NCBI RefSeq assembly: GCF_002849695.1
Contig: NZ_CP018937.1
Location: 4,712,001 to 4,776,000 of the forward strand
DNA from: Bacteroides fragilis
Lineage (GTDB): Bacteria > Bacteroidota > Bacteroidia > Bacteroidales > Bacteroidaceae
Length of the DNA: 64,000 nt
Direction: 5' to 3'
The number at the start of each line of letters is the position of its first letter. Within the stretch, counting starts at the first letter, position 1. Positions 1-8,716 of this stretch are shown here, piece by piece. The notes under the pieces were generated by a model that saw only the letters and a list, made by a program, of their open reading frames with translations, made no database searches and was not told where the DNA came from. The position numbers and the translations under genes were made by a program.

Positions 1-1
1 G

Positions 2-559
2 AATCGGGAAATTGCCATGTTAACTTTGAGCCTTTGTCTGCTTGTACTGGTTGCTTTGTTTGTTTTCTACCGGCAAAATAAGATAAAGTGTGAAAAAGAG
101 CGTCTGCTTCTTGAAGAGAAAGCCAAGTTGGAGCAAGAGAACCAAATACTGAAACAAACTGAAGAGTTAAGTGCTTTGAGAGAGAAAGAGGCGGTTTTGC
201 GCGAGTCTTTGTTCCGTAAGGTCGATGTTTTGCGTAAAATACCCTCCCTCAATGAAGAAGAGCAGGAGAGTGGTGAACATCGCATAGCTTTGTCGGAAAG
301 AGAGTGGGAGGAAATTCGTCAGACGGTGGATAATGCTTATGATGGGTTTTCACAACGGTTGCTTGCACGCTTTCCTTTGTTGACTTTAAAAGATATTTAT
401 TTCTGCTGCTTGGTGAAGATCAATGTCAGTATAAAGGACCTTTCCGATATTTATTGTATTAGTCGTACCTCGGTTAGTAAAAAGAAATTTCGCATCAAGC
501 GAGAGAAGCTTGGAGCAGAGGATTCGGACTCTTTAGATGACTTTTTGCGTGGTTTTTAG
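2..559 (+). CDS. Membrane-anchored regulator, C-terminal part (5' truncated by window)
   Basis: The reading frame is open to the left edge of the window, so the ATG at 17 is probably internal and the gene starts outside. The visible part has one hydrophobic segment (LTLSLCLLVLVALFVFY, just after the ATG at 17), then about 50 residues of charged, heptad-like coiled coil (KCEKERLLLEEKAKLEQE and on), then a C-terminal domain with a likely helix-turn-helix (around IKDLSDIYCISRTSVSKKK). This layout of TM helix, coiled coil and C-terminal DNA-binding region is common at the end of Bacteroides TPR-type membrane regulators; the TPR part, if present, is outside the window. It lies just ahead of two beta-propeller lipoprotein genes on the same strand, so it may control them, but this is inference. 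No specific family member is recognised. Confidence 0.6.
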   Translation, partial: NREIAMLTLSLCLLVLVALFVFYRQNKIKCEKERLLLEEKAKLEQENQILKQTEELSALREKEAVLRESLFRKVDVLRKIPSLNEEEQESGEHRIALSEREWEEIRQTVDNAYDGFSQRLLARFPLLTLKDIYFCCLVKINVSIKDLSDIYCISRTSVSKKKFRIKREKLGAEDSDSLDDFLRGF

Positions 560-667
560 TTCTCGGAAACTTGTTTGTCCATGCTATTTTAAGAAAGGGA
601 CTGTCTAATGCGTTGGTATATAGTGTGATAGTGTGTTTCTTTTTGAAGTGCTTTGTCTATATCCCTT

Positions 668-699
668 TTTGTTTTTCCTGTGCCCGATGGTTAATTTTG
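668..699 (+). promoter_or_regulatory. Bacteroides-type promoter for the beta-propeller lipoprotein pair
   Basis: TTTG at 668-671 is followed after 20 nt by TAATTTTG at 692-699, which fits the Bacteroides -33/-7 consensus (TTTG, TAnnTTTG). It lies 30 nt upstream of the ATG at 730 and inside the longer open frame that begins at 571. This is one reason for choosing the 730 start. Confidence 0.6.
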
Positions 700-729
700 C
701 AATATCAAAACTTTAAAAATGTATATGAT

Positions 730-1881
730 ATGTTGAATCGACTGAACTATTTCATTATGTCGGCAGGGCTACTTGTTTTAGTAGCATGTTCGTCTAATTC
801 CGGAAAACAGGTAGAGATGGCAAATACTCCTTTTGTTTACGATGGATTAAAAGAGTATCCGATAAAAGAGTTGAAACTGTCCGATCTGGCAGTTAGTGAT
901 TATGTGTTATTAAAAGACAATGAAAATTCATTGTTGGGTAGGTTACCGACAAATCCCTGTATGCAGGTCACTGAAGACCGGATTTATATTCAGGATGAAG
1001 AGCAACAGGCTATATTTATTTTTGACCGTCAGGGAAATCCATTATTGCAAATGCGTCATAAAGGAGGCGGCCCTCAGGAATGGGCATCTTTGAACTCTTT
1101 CTATGTGGACAGTCCTAATAAAGAAATTATAGTGTTGGACTGGGCTAAAAAGTTTATAGTTTATGATTTGAATGGGAAATTTAAACGAAGCTTCCCGACG
1201 CCCGGTTGCTCTTGGAAGTTTGCTAACTTGAATGATGAGGCCGTACTGATATATTGTCCTTTTACGAATCGTAATAACGGAGAGGCAGTTTGCATCCTTT
1301 CTAAAAAAGATGGCAAAAAGTTGCATGTGTGTCCTATTACGATAGATAATTTTGTGTGGGATAGCGAGGGACGTATTGGCTATGAACCATTGAAACCGGC
1401 TTATGGTGGAATTTTATTTTCAGATTTATCATTGAAAGGTGTGTATTTTATTGATGCTGAAACATATGAAGTAAAACAGGTTATTGATGAAGTAACAGAA
1501 TATAAATTTGAAAATGCAGAGTTCGTTAAGCTACATCCGGTGATCGATGCTAAAGATTATACTTTGTATACTACGCTCGGTACGAAATGGTTGACTCCGG
1601 ATATGCCAATAAACTATTATTATTTCGATAAGAAGGAGCAGAAAATGTATACTTTGAAAAATGAAACCGGATGGGCTGTTTTAAAAGATGTCTGCAATGT
1701 ACAGAGAACCCGTACAACGAATACTCCAGGTATAGGTATTGGTTATTATTGGCCTTCTACTATGAAAGGAGAGTCGATGCAAGCTGAGAAAGAGCAGTTT
1801 GACCCTCGTTTCCGGGCAATAATGGACTCTATACCTGAAGAGGGTAACCCTGTATTACAAATAATGAACTTCAATAAATAA
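730..1881 (+). CDS. 6-bladed beta-propeller lipoprotein (unknown function)
   Basis: The open frame reaches back to 571, but the ATG at 730 is the likely start. From there the protein begins with a lipoprotein signal peptide (MLNRLNYFIMSAGLLVLVAC, lipobox LVAC), and a good promoter lies just upstream. The mature protein of about 360 residues has repeated strands of the kind seen in Bacteroides 6-bladed beta-propeller proteins, such as IFIFDRQGNPLLQMRHKGGG and IIVLDWAKKFIVYDLNGKF, where an aspartate-glycine turn links adjacent strands. The NHL-like blades suggest a ligand- or protein-binding role at the cell surface or in the periplasm; the ligand is unknown. Its stop codon overlaps the start of the next gene by one base (TAATG), so the two are probably translationally coupled. 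Confidence 0.75.
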   Translation: MLNRLNYFIMSAGLLVLVACSSNSGKQVEMANTPFVYDGLKEYPIKELKLSDLAVSDYVLLKDNENSLLGRLPTNPCMQVTEDRIYIQDEEQQAIFIFDRQGNPLLQMRHKGGGPQEWASLNSFYVDSPNKEIIVLDWAKKFIVYDLNGKFKRSFPTPGCSWKFANLNDEAVLIYCPFTNRNNGEAVCILSKKDGKKLHVCPITIDNFVWDSEGRIGYEPLKPAYGGILFSDLSLKGVYFIDAETYEVKQVIDEVTEYKFENAEFVKLHPVIDAKDYTLYTTLGTKWLTPDMPINYYYFDKKEQKMYTLKNETGWAVLKDVCNVQRTRTTNTPGIGIGYYWPSTMKGESMQAEKEQFDPRFRAIMDSIPEEGNPVLQIMNFNK

Positions 1882-3095
1882 TGAAGCTGTTCCGCAAAAT
1901 ATTGATTATTTGTCTTCTTGGGAAGTTAATGGCTTGTTCGTCATTAGCTTCCGGGGAGATAAATGATGTTTGGGGGCATAAGCAAGTGGCTACGGTTGAA
2001 ATGGCAGGCTCTGATAGCGTTTGGGTCTGCCACTTGTCTATGTTGAAGGATACGGTTACTGTACCTCTTAGTCATTTTGTCGAGGAACTGGAAATGGTTA
2101 AACTTGATAATCGGGATGCTGCATTGGTGTCTCCTTCCAAAACAATTATTGGCAAACAGTATATTTTAGTACATAAAATGGGGCATGTCCCTTTCAAACT
2201 TTTTACTAAAAGAGGGGTCTATTTGAGGGATATCGGTTCTTTTGGTCAAGGTGCGGGTGAATATGGCTTAGCTTACGATGTACAGATGGATGAGGAGAAT
2301 AACCGGCTTTATGTGTTGTGTTGGCAGGCCGATCATATCTTGGTATTCGATTTACAAGGAAATATACTTCAACCGATTCGATTGGCGCATTGGTCACCTA
2401 AAGGGGTGTTTCATGTAGAAACGGAACGGGGACAGGTGAGTGTTTGTGCTCTGTCTTTTAATCGTGACTTTGTAGGTGACCGGCATTCGCCTATGATCTG
2501 GACGCAAAGTTTGGATGGCAAGATTATAAAAGAACTTCCGGCAGGGTATTTTGCTGTGAATGATTATGGAAATGAAATCGAATCTCTGAATAATGGTACG
2601 ATGATGGACATTGGTTTCTGGTTTGGAGGGCGATATCGTAACGATTCATTATATCATTATGATAACCGGGAGTTTAGGCTTATTCCCCGTTTTACGCTTG
2701 ATTATGGAGGACATGAGTTGACCCCACACAGCTTTGGAGAGTTGCCGAATCACTTCTGGGGAGAAATATCATACCCTGTAAAACTAAGTCCATATTCGTC
2801 AACTACCACTCCTCCGAAATATTATATGGTTGAAAAACATACTTTACGAGGTGCTTTTGTTGAAATATACAATGATTTCTTAGGTGGGATTCCCGCTGAC
2901 TGGTTCTTTTCATCTCATGACGGATATTATGTTTGGAATGTTGAACCTGTCCGATTGAAGCAAATGGTTGAGGATCGTTTGTCCTCAAGTGAGATTATTT
3001 CGGATTCGGACCGAAGAAAGCTGACCGAACTGTTTGGGAGTATTAAAGAAAACGATAACAATTATATTTTCTATGGTCGATTGAAATGTAGATAG
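1881..3095 (+). CDS. 6-bladed beta-propeller lipoprotein, second of a pair
   Basis: The 404-residue protein starts with a lipoprotein signal peptide (lipobox KLMAC, Cys at residue 19). Blade-like repeats follow, such as GVYLRDIGSFGQGAGEYGLAYDV and LYVLCWQADHILVFDLQGN, typical of Bacteroides 6-bladed beta-propeller proteins. It overlaps the preceding propeller gene by one base and shares its general plan but is clearly diverged, so the two look like an old duplication kept in one operon. Paired propeller lipoproteins of this sort are frequent in gut Bacteroides next to regulators or surface systems; their function is not known to me. The operon seems to end here, because a new promoter for rimP follows. 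Confidence 0.75.
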   Translation: MKLFRKILIICLLGKLMACSSLASGEINDVWGHKQVATVEMAGSDSVWVCHLSMLKDTVTVPLSHFVEELEMVKLDNRDAALVSPSKTIIGKQYILVHKMGHVPFKLFTKRGVYLRDIGSFGQGAGEYGLAYDVQMDEENNRLYVLCWQADHILVFDLQGNILQPIRLAHWSPKGVFHVETERGQVSVCALSFNRDFVGDRHSPMIWTQSLDGKIIKELPAGYFAVNDYGNEIESLNNGTMMDIGFWFGGRYRNDSLYHYDNREFRLIPRFTLDYGGHELTPHSFGELPNHFWGEISYPVKLSPYSSTTTPPKYYMVEKHTLRGAFVEIYNDFLGGIPADWFFSSHDGYYVWNVEPVRLKQMVEDRLSSSEIISDSDRRKLTELFGSIKENDNNYIFYGRLKCR

Positions 3096-3136
3096 TTCCT
3101 GTTTTTTTCTTATCATTTCTTTTTTTTCTCTAATAT

Positions 3137-3167
3137 TTTGTAGTCGAACAGATTATTTATATCTTTG
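3137..3167 (+). promoter_or_regulatory. Promoter of rimP-nusA-infB
   Basis: TTTG at 3137-3140, 19 nt, then TATCTTTG at 3160-3167: a full match to the Bacteroides primary sigma consensus. The following bases CACCCGAAA recur after the gpmI promoter. Confidence 0.75.
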
Positions 3168-3188
3168 CACCCGAAACGGATGAAAGGT

Positions 3189-3214
3189 GGAGGGGCGATT
3201 AAGCTCCTTTTTTT
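3189..3214 (+). promoter_or_regulatory. Leader hairpin with T-run upstream of rimP (possible attenuator)
   Basis: GGAG (3189-3192) and CTCC (3204-3207) can pair around an 11-nt loop, and a run of seven T follows (3208-3214). It lies in the untranslated leader between the promoter and the rimP ATG at 3233. The short stem makes it a weak terminator, so an attenuator role is a suggestion only. Confidence 0.3.
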
Positions 3215-3232
3215 GTTCTTAATAGTTAATCA

Positions 3233-3700
3233 ATGATAGAAAAAAGAACTGTTTGTCAGATTGTTGAAGAGTGGCTGGAGGGAAAAGACTATTTTCTGGT
3301 AGAAGTGACCGTCAGCCCTGATGACAAGATTGTGGTCGAAATTGACCATGCAGAAGGTGTTTGGATTGAAGATTGTGTGGAACTGAGCCGTTTCATAGAA
3401 TCGAAACTGAACCGTGAAGAGGAAGATTATGAGCTGGAAGTTGGCTCTGCCGGAATCGGACAGCCATTTAAAGTATTGCAACAGTACTATAACCACATCG
3501 GCCTGGAGGTGGAAGTACTGACTAAAGGCGGACGCAAACTGAGCGGGGTCTTGAAAGATGCCGATGAAGAAAAGTTTGTTGTGACCGTACAAAAGAAAGT
3601 AAAACCCGAAGGAGCCAAACGTCCTCAGTTGGTAGAAGAGGATGAAACCTTCACCTATGATGATATAAAATATACTAAATACTTAATTAGTTTTAAATAA
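3233..3700 (+). CDS. rimP: Ribosome maturation factor RimP
   Basis: This 155-residue protein matches RimP in length and layout: an N-terminal alpha/beta domain with VEVTVSPDDKIVVEIDHAEGVWIEDCVELSRFIESKLNR and the conserved YELEVGSAGIGQPFK segment, then a C-terminal SH3-like domain from about residue 85. The family segment usually reads YxLEVSSPGxxRPL; here it is VGSAGIGQPF, as in other Bacteroidetes. RimP binds the 30S precursor and helps late maturation of the small subunit. It stands first in the operon rimP-nusA-infB, an order conserved widely in bacteria, and nusA starts 2 nt after its stop. Confidence 0.93.
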   Translation: MIEKRTVCQIVEEWLEGKDYFLVEVTVSPDDKIVVEIDHAEGVWIEDCVELSRFIESKLNREEEDYELEVGSAGIGQPFKVLQQYYNHIGLEVEVLTKGGRKLSGVLKDADEEKFVVTVQKKVKPEGAKRPQLVEEDETFTYDDIKYTKYLISFK

Positions 3701-3702
3701 TT

Positions 3703-4965
3703 ATGGCCAAGAAAGAAGAAACAATCAGCTTGATTGATACATTTTCGGAATTTAAGGAACTGAAGAATATCGATAGAACCACGATGGTAAGCGTGCTCGA
3801 AGAGTCGTTCCGCAGTGTGATCGCGAAAATGTTTGGCACTGATGAAAATTACGACGTAATTGTCAACCCGGATAAGGGAGACTTTGAAATATGGCGTAAC
3901 CGTGAGGTAGTGGCAGACGAAGATTTGACTAATCCCAATATGCAGATTTCGTTAACTGAAGCACAACAAATCGATGCTTCTTACGAAGTAGGTGAGGAGG
4001 TTACTGATGAGGTAATTTTCGCTAAGTTCGGTCGCCGTGCTATTTTGAATCTTCGTCAGACACTGGCTTCTAAAATTCTTGAGCTCGAAAAGGACAGTAT
4101 TTATAATAAATACATTGATAAAGTAGGTACTATCATCAACGCAGAAGTATACCAGATCTGGAAAAAAGAGATGTTGCTGCTTGACGATGAAGGAAACGAG
4201 TTATTGTTGCCGAAAACAGAGCAGATACCAAGCGATTTTTATCGTAAAGGAGAAACTGCCCGTGCAGTGGTGGCACGCGTGGACAACAAAAACAACAATC
4301 CGAAGATTATCCTCTCGCGTACTTCTCCGGTTTTCCTGCAGCGCTTGTTCGAGATGGAAGTACCTGAAATAAACGATGGCTTGATTACCATCAAAAAGAT
4401 TGCCCGTATTCCCGGTGAACGTGCTAAGATTGCGGTAGAATCTTATGATGACAGAATTGATCCCGTAGGAGCCTGTGTAGGTGTAAAGGGAAGTCGTATT
4501 CATGGCATCGTACGTGAACTTCGCAATGAAAACATTGATGTGATTAATTATACATCAAATATTTCATTGTTTATCCAGCGTGCTTTAAGCCCGGCCAAAA
4601 TCTCTTCTATTCGGTTGAATGAAGAAGAACGTAAAGCTGAGGTATTCCTGAAACCGGAAGAGGTATCGTTGGCTATTGGTAAAGGCGGTTTGAATATCAA
4701 ACTGGCCAGTATGTTGACTGAGTACACTATCGACGTGTTCCGTGAGTTGGATGAAAACGCGCAGGATGAAGACATTTATCTGGATGAATTCAGAGATGAA
4801 ATCGACGGATGGGTGATTGATGCTATTAAAGCAATTGGCATTGATACGGCTAAGTCCGTATTGACTGCACCTCGCGAAATGCTGATTGAAAAAACGGATC
4901 TGGAAGAAGAGACGGTGGACGAGGTATTACGCATTTTGAAATCGGAGTTTGAAGATAATGAATAA
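3703..4965 (+). CDS. nusA: Transcription termination/antitermination factor NusA
   Basis: The 420-residue protein has the NusA order of domains: an N-terminal RNA polymerase-binding domain (about 1-130), an S1 domain (about 135-200), then two KH domains (from about 230, with the GVKGSRIHGIVREL loop and the AIGKGGLNIKLASMLT loop). It ends soon after a short helical region (about 350-420) and lacks the duplicated acidic repeats of the E. coli protein. NusA rides on RNA polymerase and modulates pausing, termination and antitermination. It follows rimP by 2 nt; a 120-nt spacer with inverted repeats separates it from infB. Confidence 0.96.
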   Translation: MAKKEETISLIDTFSEFKELKNIDRTTMVSVLEESFRSVIAKMFGTDENYDVIVNPDKGDFEIWRNREVVADEDLTNPNMQISLTEAQQIDASYEVGEEVTDEVIFAKFGRRAILNLRQTLASKILELEKDSIYNKYIDKVGTIINAEVYQIWKKEMLLLDDEGNELLLPKTEQIPSDFYRKGETARAVVARVDNKNNNPKIILSRTSPVFLQRLFEMEVPEINDGLITIKKIARIPGERAKIAVESYDDRIDPVGACVGVKGSRIHGIVRELRNENIDVINYTSNISLFIQRALSPAKISSIRLNEEERKAEVFLKPEEVSLAIGKGGLNIKLASMLTEYTIDVFRELDENAQDEDIYLDEFRDEIDGWVIDAIKAIGIDTAKSVLTAPREMLIEKTDLEEETVDEVLRILKSEFEDNE

Positions 4966-4981
4966 TAGATCAATGCGATGA

Positions 4982-5037
4982 TGTGCCGATATGCCAATAA
5001 ACAGAAAGGGCGTATAGGAATTGGCACATTGGCATAT
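4982..5037 (+). repeat. Competing inverted repeats between nusA and infB
   Basis: ATATGCCAAT at 4989-4998 is the exact inverse of ATTGGCATAT at 5028-5037. TGTGCC (4982-4987) and GGCACA (5023-5028) also pair, and GCCAAT (4993-4998) can instead pair with ATTGGC (5020-5025). These pairings exclude each other. The element sits in the only long gap within the operon, so it may be a processing site or a switch acting on infB. Confidence 0.5.
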
Positions 5038-5085
5038 TGAACGATTATCAAATTATTCTTTCTCCATTATTCTTTAAATTAAAGT

Positions 5086-8000
5086 ATGACGATAAGGTTA
5101 AACAAAGTTACAAGAGATTTAAATGTAGGAATCGCGACGGTAGTTGAGTTCTTGCAAAAGAAGGGGTATACCGTTGAGGCAAACCCGAATACGAAAATTA
5201 CCGAGGAGCAGTATGCAATGCTCGTGAAAGAGTTCAGCACAGATAAGAACCTTAGACTTGAATCGGAACGTTTCATTCAGGAACGTCAAAACAAAGATCG
5301 CAACAAGGCATCTGTTTCTATCGATGGTTATGATAAAAAAGAGCCGGAGAAAACTGTTGCTGATGATGTGATTAAGACGGTCATTCCGGAGGATGTACGT
5401 CCGAAGTTTAAACCTGTCGGAAAAATAGATTTAGATAAACTGAACCGGAGAACTGAAAAAGAGCCGGTGAAAGAAGAACCGAAACCACAACCTGTAGTAG
5501 CTACTGAAGAAAAGAAGGTGGCGGAAGAGGTTAAGCCTGTTGTCAACGAAGTGAAAAAAGAAGAAGTCGCTACGGCTCCTGTTGCTTCGGAATCGAAACC
5601 GGTGAAAGAAGAACCGAAACCGGTGGTGGTTGAAAAGCCTGCAGAAACAGAGAAGAAAGTGGTTGAGGAAGTCAAGAAAGAAGAACCCAAAGTCGTGGTA
5701 TCTCCAGAAAAAACAGAGAAGAAAGAAGAGAAACCGGTAGCAGAAGCACCGGCTACTCCAGTAGAGAAGGAAGAGGAGGGCGTATTTAAGATTCGTCCGA
5801 CTGAGTTTGTATCTAAGATTAATGTTATCGGACAGATTGACCTGGCTGCATTGAATCAGTCGACCCGTCCGAAGAAAAAATCGAAAGAAGAAAAACGGAA
5901 AGAGCGTGAAGAAAAGGAAAAACTTCGTCAGGATCAGAAGAAACAGATGAAGGAAGCCATCATCAAGGAAATCCGTAAAGAAGATAATAAACAAGCTAAA
6001 GTAGCCGGTAAAGAAAATCTTGATCCCAACGGTAAGAAGAAACGTAACCGCATCAACAACAATAAAGAAAAAGTAGATGTGAACAACGTTGCTTCTAACT
6101 TTGCGCACCCCACTCCAAACAGTGAGCGTACCAATAATAACCGTGGAGGAAATCAGCAAGGTGGCGGCGGACAAAACAGAAACCGTAACAACAATAATAA
6201 AGATCGCTTTAAGAAGCCTGTAGTGAAGCAGGAAGTGAGCGAAGAAGATGTAGCAAAGCAGGTAAAAGAAACTTTGGCTCGTCTGACAAGTAAAGGTAAG
6301 AACAAAGGAGCCAAATATCGCAAGGAGAAACGTGATTTGGTATCGAACCGTATGCAGGAACTGGAAGATCAGGAGATGGCAGAAAGCAAGGTACTGAAAT
6401 TGACAGAATTCGTGACTGCCAATGAATTGGCCAGTATGATGAATGTATCTGTTAATCAGGTTATCGGAACTTGTATGAGTATAGGTATGATGGTTTCTAT
6501 CAACCAGCGTCTGGATGCGGAAACAATCAATCTTGTTGCTGAAGAATTCGGATTTAAGACCGAATATGTCAGTGCGGAGGTAGCTCAGGCCATTGTTGAA
6601 GAGGAAGATGCTCCGGAAGATCTGGAACACCGTGCTCCGATTGTTACAGTAATGGGTCACGTAGACCACGGTAAAACTTCATTGCTTGACTATATCCGTA
6701 AGGCAAATGTAATTGCGGGTGAAGCCGGAGGTATCACACAGCATATCGGTGCATATCACGTTACATTGGAGGACGGACGTAAGATTACATTCCTTGATAC
6801 TCCGGGTCACGAAGCGTTTACTGCAATGCGTGCCCGTGGTGCGAAGGTAACGGATATCGCGATTATTATCGTAGCTGCCGATGATGATGTAATGCCTCAA
6901 ACTAAGGAAGCTATCAATCATGCTGCGGCTGCGGGTGTTCCTATAGTATTTGCTATTAATAAGATTGATAAACCCCATGCTAATCCGGAGAAAATTAAAG
7001 AGACACTGGCTCAGATGAATTATCTCGTAGAAGAGTGGGGAGGTAAATACCAGTCGCAGGATATTTCGGCCAAGAAAGGTCTTGGAGTACCCGAACTGAT
7101 GGAGAAAGTCCTTCTGGAGGCAGAAATGCTCGATTTGAAGGCAAATCCGAACCGCAATGCTACGGGTTCAATTATTGAATCAACTCTGGACAAGGGACGT
7201 GGATATGTTGCTACTGTATTGGTTTCCAATGGTACGCTGAAGGTAGGTGATATTGTGCTTGCCGGAACAAGTTATGGCCGTGTAAAGGCTATGTTCAATG
7301 AACGTAATCAACGCGTAACACAAGCTGGACCTTCGGAACCGGTATTGATTCTCGGTTTAAATGGGGCTCCTGCCGCAGGTGACACATTCCATGTGATTGA
7401 GACTGATCAAGAGGCCCGTGAAATTGCCAATAAGCGTGAACAATTGCAGCGTGAACAGGGATTGCGTACTCAGAAGCTGTTGACTCTCGATGAAGTGGGG
7501 CGTCGTATTGCTTTGGGTAACTTCCAGGAACTGAACGTAATTGTGAAAGGTGATGTGGACGGCTCTATCGAAGCATTGAGTGATTCGTTGATCAAGTTGT
7601 CTACCGAACAGATTCAGGTTAATGTGATCCACAAGGCTGTAGGTCAGATTTCAGAATCAGATGTGACATTGGCAGCTGCTTCAGATGCTATTATCATTGG
7701 ATTCCAGGTGCGTCCGTCAGCTTCAGCGCGCAAGTTTGCCGAGCAGGAAGGAGTAGATATACGTTTGTATTCTGTAATTTACGCTGCTATCGAAGAGGTG
7801 AAGGCTGCTATGGAAGGTATGCTTGCTCCGGAAGTGAAAGAGGTGGTGACTGCTACTATCGAAGTGCGTGAGGTATTCCACATTACTAAGGTGGGTACTG
7901 TGGCCGGTGCCGTTGTGAAAGAAGGCAAGGTGAAACGTTCGGATAAGGCTCGTCTGATCCGTGATGGTATCGTAATCTTCTCAGGTTCTATTAATGCCTT

Positions 8001-8136
8001 GAAGCGCTTTAAAGATGATGTGAAGGAAGTAGGTACAAACTTTGAATGTGGTATCAGCCTTGTCAACTACAACGATTTGAAGGTAGGGGATATGATTGAA
8101 ACTTACGAAGAAGTAGAAGTGAAGCAAACTTTATAA
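5086..8136 (+). CDS. infB: Translation initiation factor IF-2
   Basis: The 1016-residue protein is a full IF-2. Residues 1-55 form the IF2_N-like helical domain (MTIRLNKVTRDLNVGIATV). Residues of about 80-420 are a long, low-complexity linker, first rich in Lys/Glu/Pro/Val with repeats such as VKEEPKP and then in Asn/Gly/Arg. A second IF2_N domain (about 440-500) precedes the GTPase domain, with G1 GHVDHGKTS, G3 DTPGHEAF and G4 NKID. Domains II-IV follow to the end. IF-2 brings initiator fMet-tRNA to the 30S subunit and promotes subunit joining. The skewed linker composition creates a long false frame on the other strand. Confidence 0.97.
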   Translation: MTIRLNKVTRDLNVGIATVVEFLQKKGYTVEANPNTKITEEQYAMLVKEFSTDKNLRLESERFIQERQNKDRNKASVSIDGYDKKEPEKTVADDVIKTVIPEDVRPKFKPVGKIDLDKLNRRTEKEPVKEEPKPQPVVATEEKKVAEEVKPVVNEVKKEEVATAPVASESKPVKEEPKPVVVEKPAETEKKVVEEVKKEEPKVVVSPEKTEKKEEKPVAEAPATPVEKEEEGVFKIRPTEFVSKINVIGQIDLAALNQSTRPKKKSKEEKRKEREEKEKLRQDQKKQMKEAIIKEIRKEDNKQAKVAGKENLDPNGKKKRNRINNNKEKVDVNNVASNFAHPTPNSERTNNNRGGNQQGGGGQNRNRNNNNKDRFKKPVVKQEVSEEDVAKQVKETLARLTSKGKNKGAKYRKEKRDLVSNRMQELEDQEMAESKVLKLTEFVTANELASMMNVSVNQVIGTCMSIGMMVSINQRLDAETINLVAEEFGFKTEYVSAEVAQAIVEEEDAPEDLEHRAPIVTVMGHVDHGKTSLLDYIRKANVIAGEAGGITQHIGAYHVTLEDGRKITFLDTPGHEAFTAMRARGAKVTDIAIIIVAADDDVMPQTKEAINHAAAAGVPIVFAINKIDKPHANPEKIKETLAQMNYLVEEWGGKYQSQDISAKKGLGVPELMEKVLLEAEMLDLKANPNRNATGSIIESTLDKGRGYVATVLVSNGTLKVGDIVLAGTSYGRVKAMFNERNQRVTQAGPSEPVLILGLNGAPAAGDTFHVIETDQEAREIANKREQLQREQGLRTQKLLTLDEVGRRIALGNFQELNVIVKGDVDGSIEALSDSLIKLSTEQIQVNVIHKAVGQISESDVTLAAASDAIIIGFQVRPSASARKFAEQEGVDIRLYSVIYAAIEEVKAAMEGMLAPEVKEVVTATIEVREVFHITKVGTVAGAVVKEGKVKRSDKARLIRDGIVIFSGSINALKRFKDDVKEVGTNFECGISLVNYNDLKVGDMIETYEEVEVKQTL

Positions 8137-8157
8137 TTCTCACGAAACTGAAAATAT

Positions 8158-8198
8158 ACGGAGGCACAGAGTGATTACAACTCCGTGTCTCCGTTTTC
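8158..8198 (+). terminator. Hairpin between infB and cvpA
   Basis: ACGGAG (8158-8163) pairs with CTCCGT (8189-8194), with further pairing inside, and TTTTCGTTTT follows. It probably ends part of the rimP-nusA-infB transcripts; cvpA begins 16 nt after the stem. Confidence 0.6.
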
Positions 8199-8210
8199 GT
8201 TTTACATAGA

Positions 8211-8714
8211 ATGACTACCATAGATATTATCATACTGATTGCCCTTGGAGCCGGTGTTATTATCGGATTTATGAAAGGCTTTATCCGGCAGCTTGCCTCC
8301 ATACTTGGATTGATTGTGGGGTTGCTGGCAGCAAAAGCTTTGTATACTTCACTGGCTGTAAAGCTATGTCCTACAGTGACAGATTCCATGACTGTGGCAC
8401 AGATATTAGCATTTGTCATTATTTGGATAGCTGTACCATTAATCTTTACGTTAGTGGCTTCAGTCTTGACAAAGGCGATGGAGGCAGTTTCGCTTGGCTG
8501 GCTGAATCGTTTGCTTGGAGCCGGACTTGGAGCCTTGAAATATCTTTTACTGGTGAGTCTGGTTGTCTGTGTCATTCAATTCATAGATACAGATAGCCAG
8601 TTGATTAGTCAAACAAAGAAGGAGGAATCCTTGTTATATTATCCTATGGAAAGGTTTGCGGGAATGTTCTTTCCCGCAGCAAAAGAGGTTACACAACAAT
8701 ATATACTCAAATAA
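8211..8714 (+). CDS. CvpA family membrane protein
   Basis: The 167-residue protein has four hydrophobic segments: about 4-25, 30-50, 62-88 and 100-122. The glycine-rich opening IDIIILIALGAGVIIGFMKGFIRQLASILGLIVGLLAAK is typical of the CvpA family (colicin V production protein). The molecular role of CvpA in Bacteroides is not established; in enterobacteria it affects colicin V export and envelope resistance. The C-terminal tail after residue 125 is hydrophilic. The gene sits 2 nt ahead of sufB, so it may be co-transcribed with the SUF genes, but no functional link is known. Confidence 0.85.
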   Translation: MTTIDIIILIALGAGVIIGFMKGFIRQLASILGLIVGLLAAKALYTSLAVKLCPTVTDSMTVAQILAFVIIWIAVPLIFTLVASVLTKAMEAVSLGWLNRLLGAGLGALKYLLLVSLVVCVIQFIDTDSQLISQTKKEESLLYYPMERFAGMFFPAAKEVTQQYILK

Positions 8715-8716
8715 AA

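Noticed and set aside
571..729. Extended N terminus of the first propeller lipoprotein
   Set aside because: It would put the lipobox more than 70 residues in and cover the likely promoter at 668-699.
5431..6669. 412-residue open frame on the minus strand inside infB
   Set aside because: It mirrors the Lys/Glu-rich linker of IF-2 and has a Phe/Leu-rich low-complexity product with no signal or domain.
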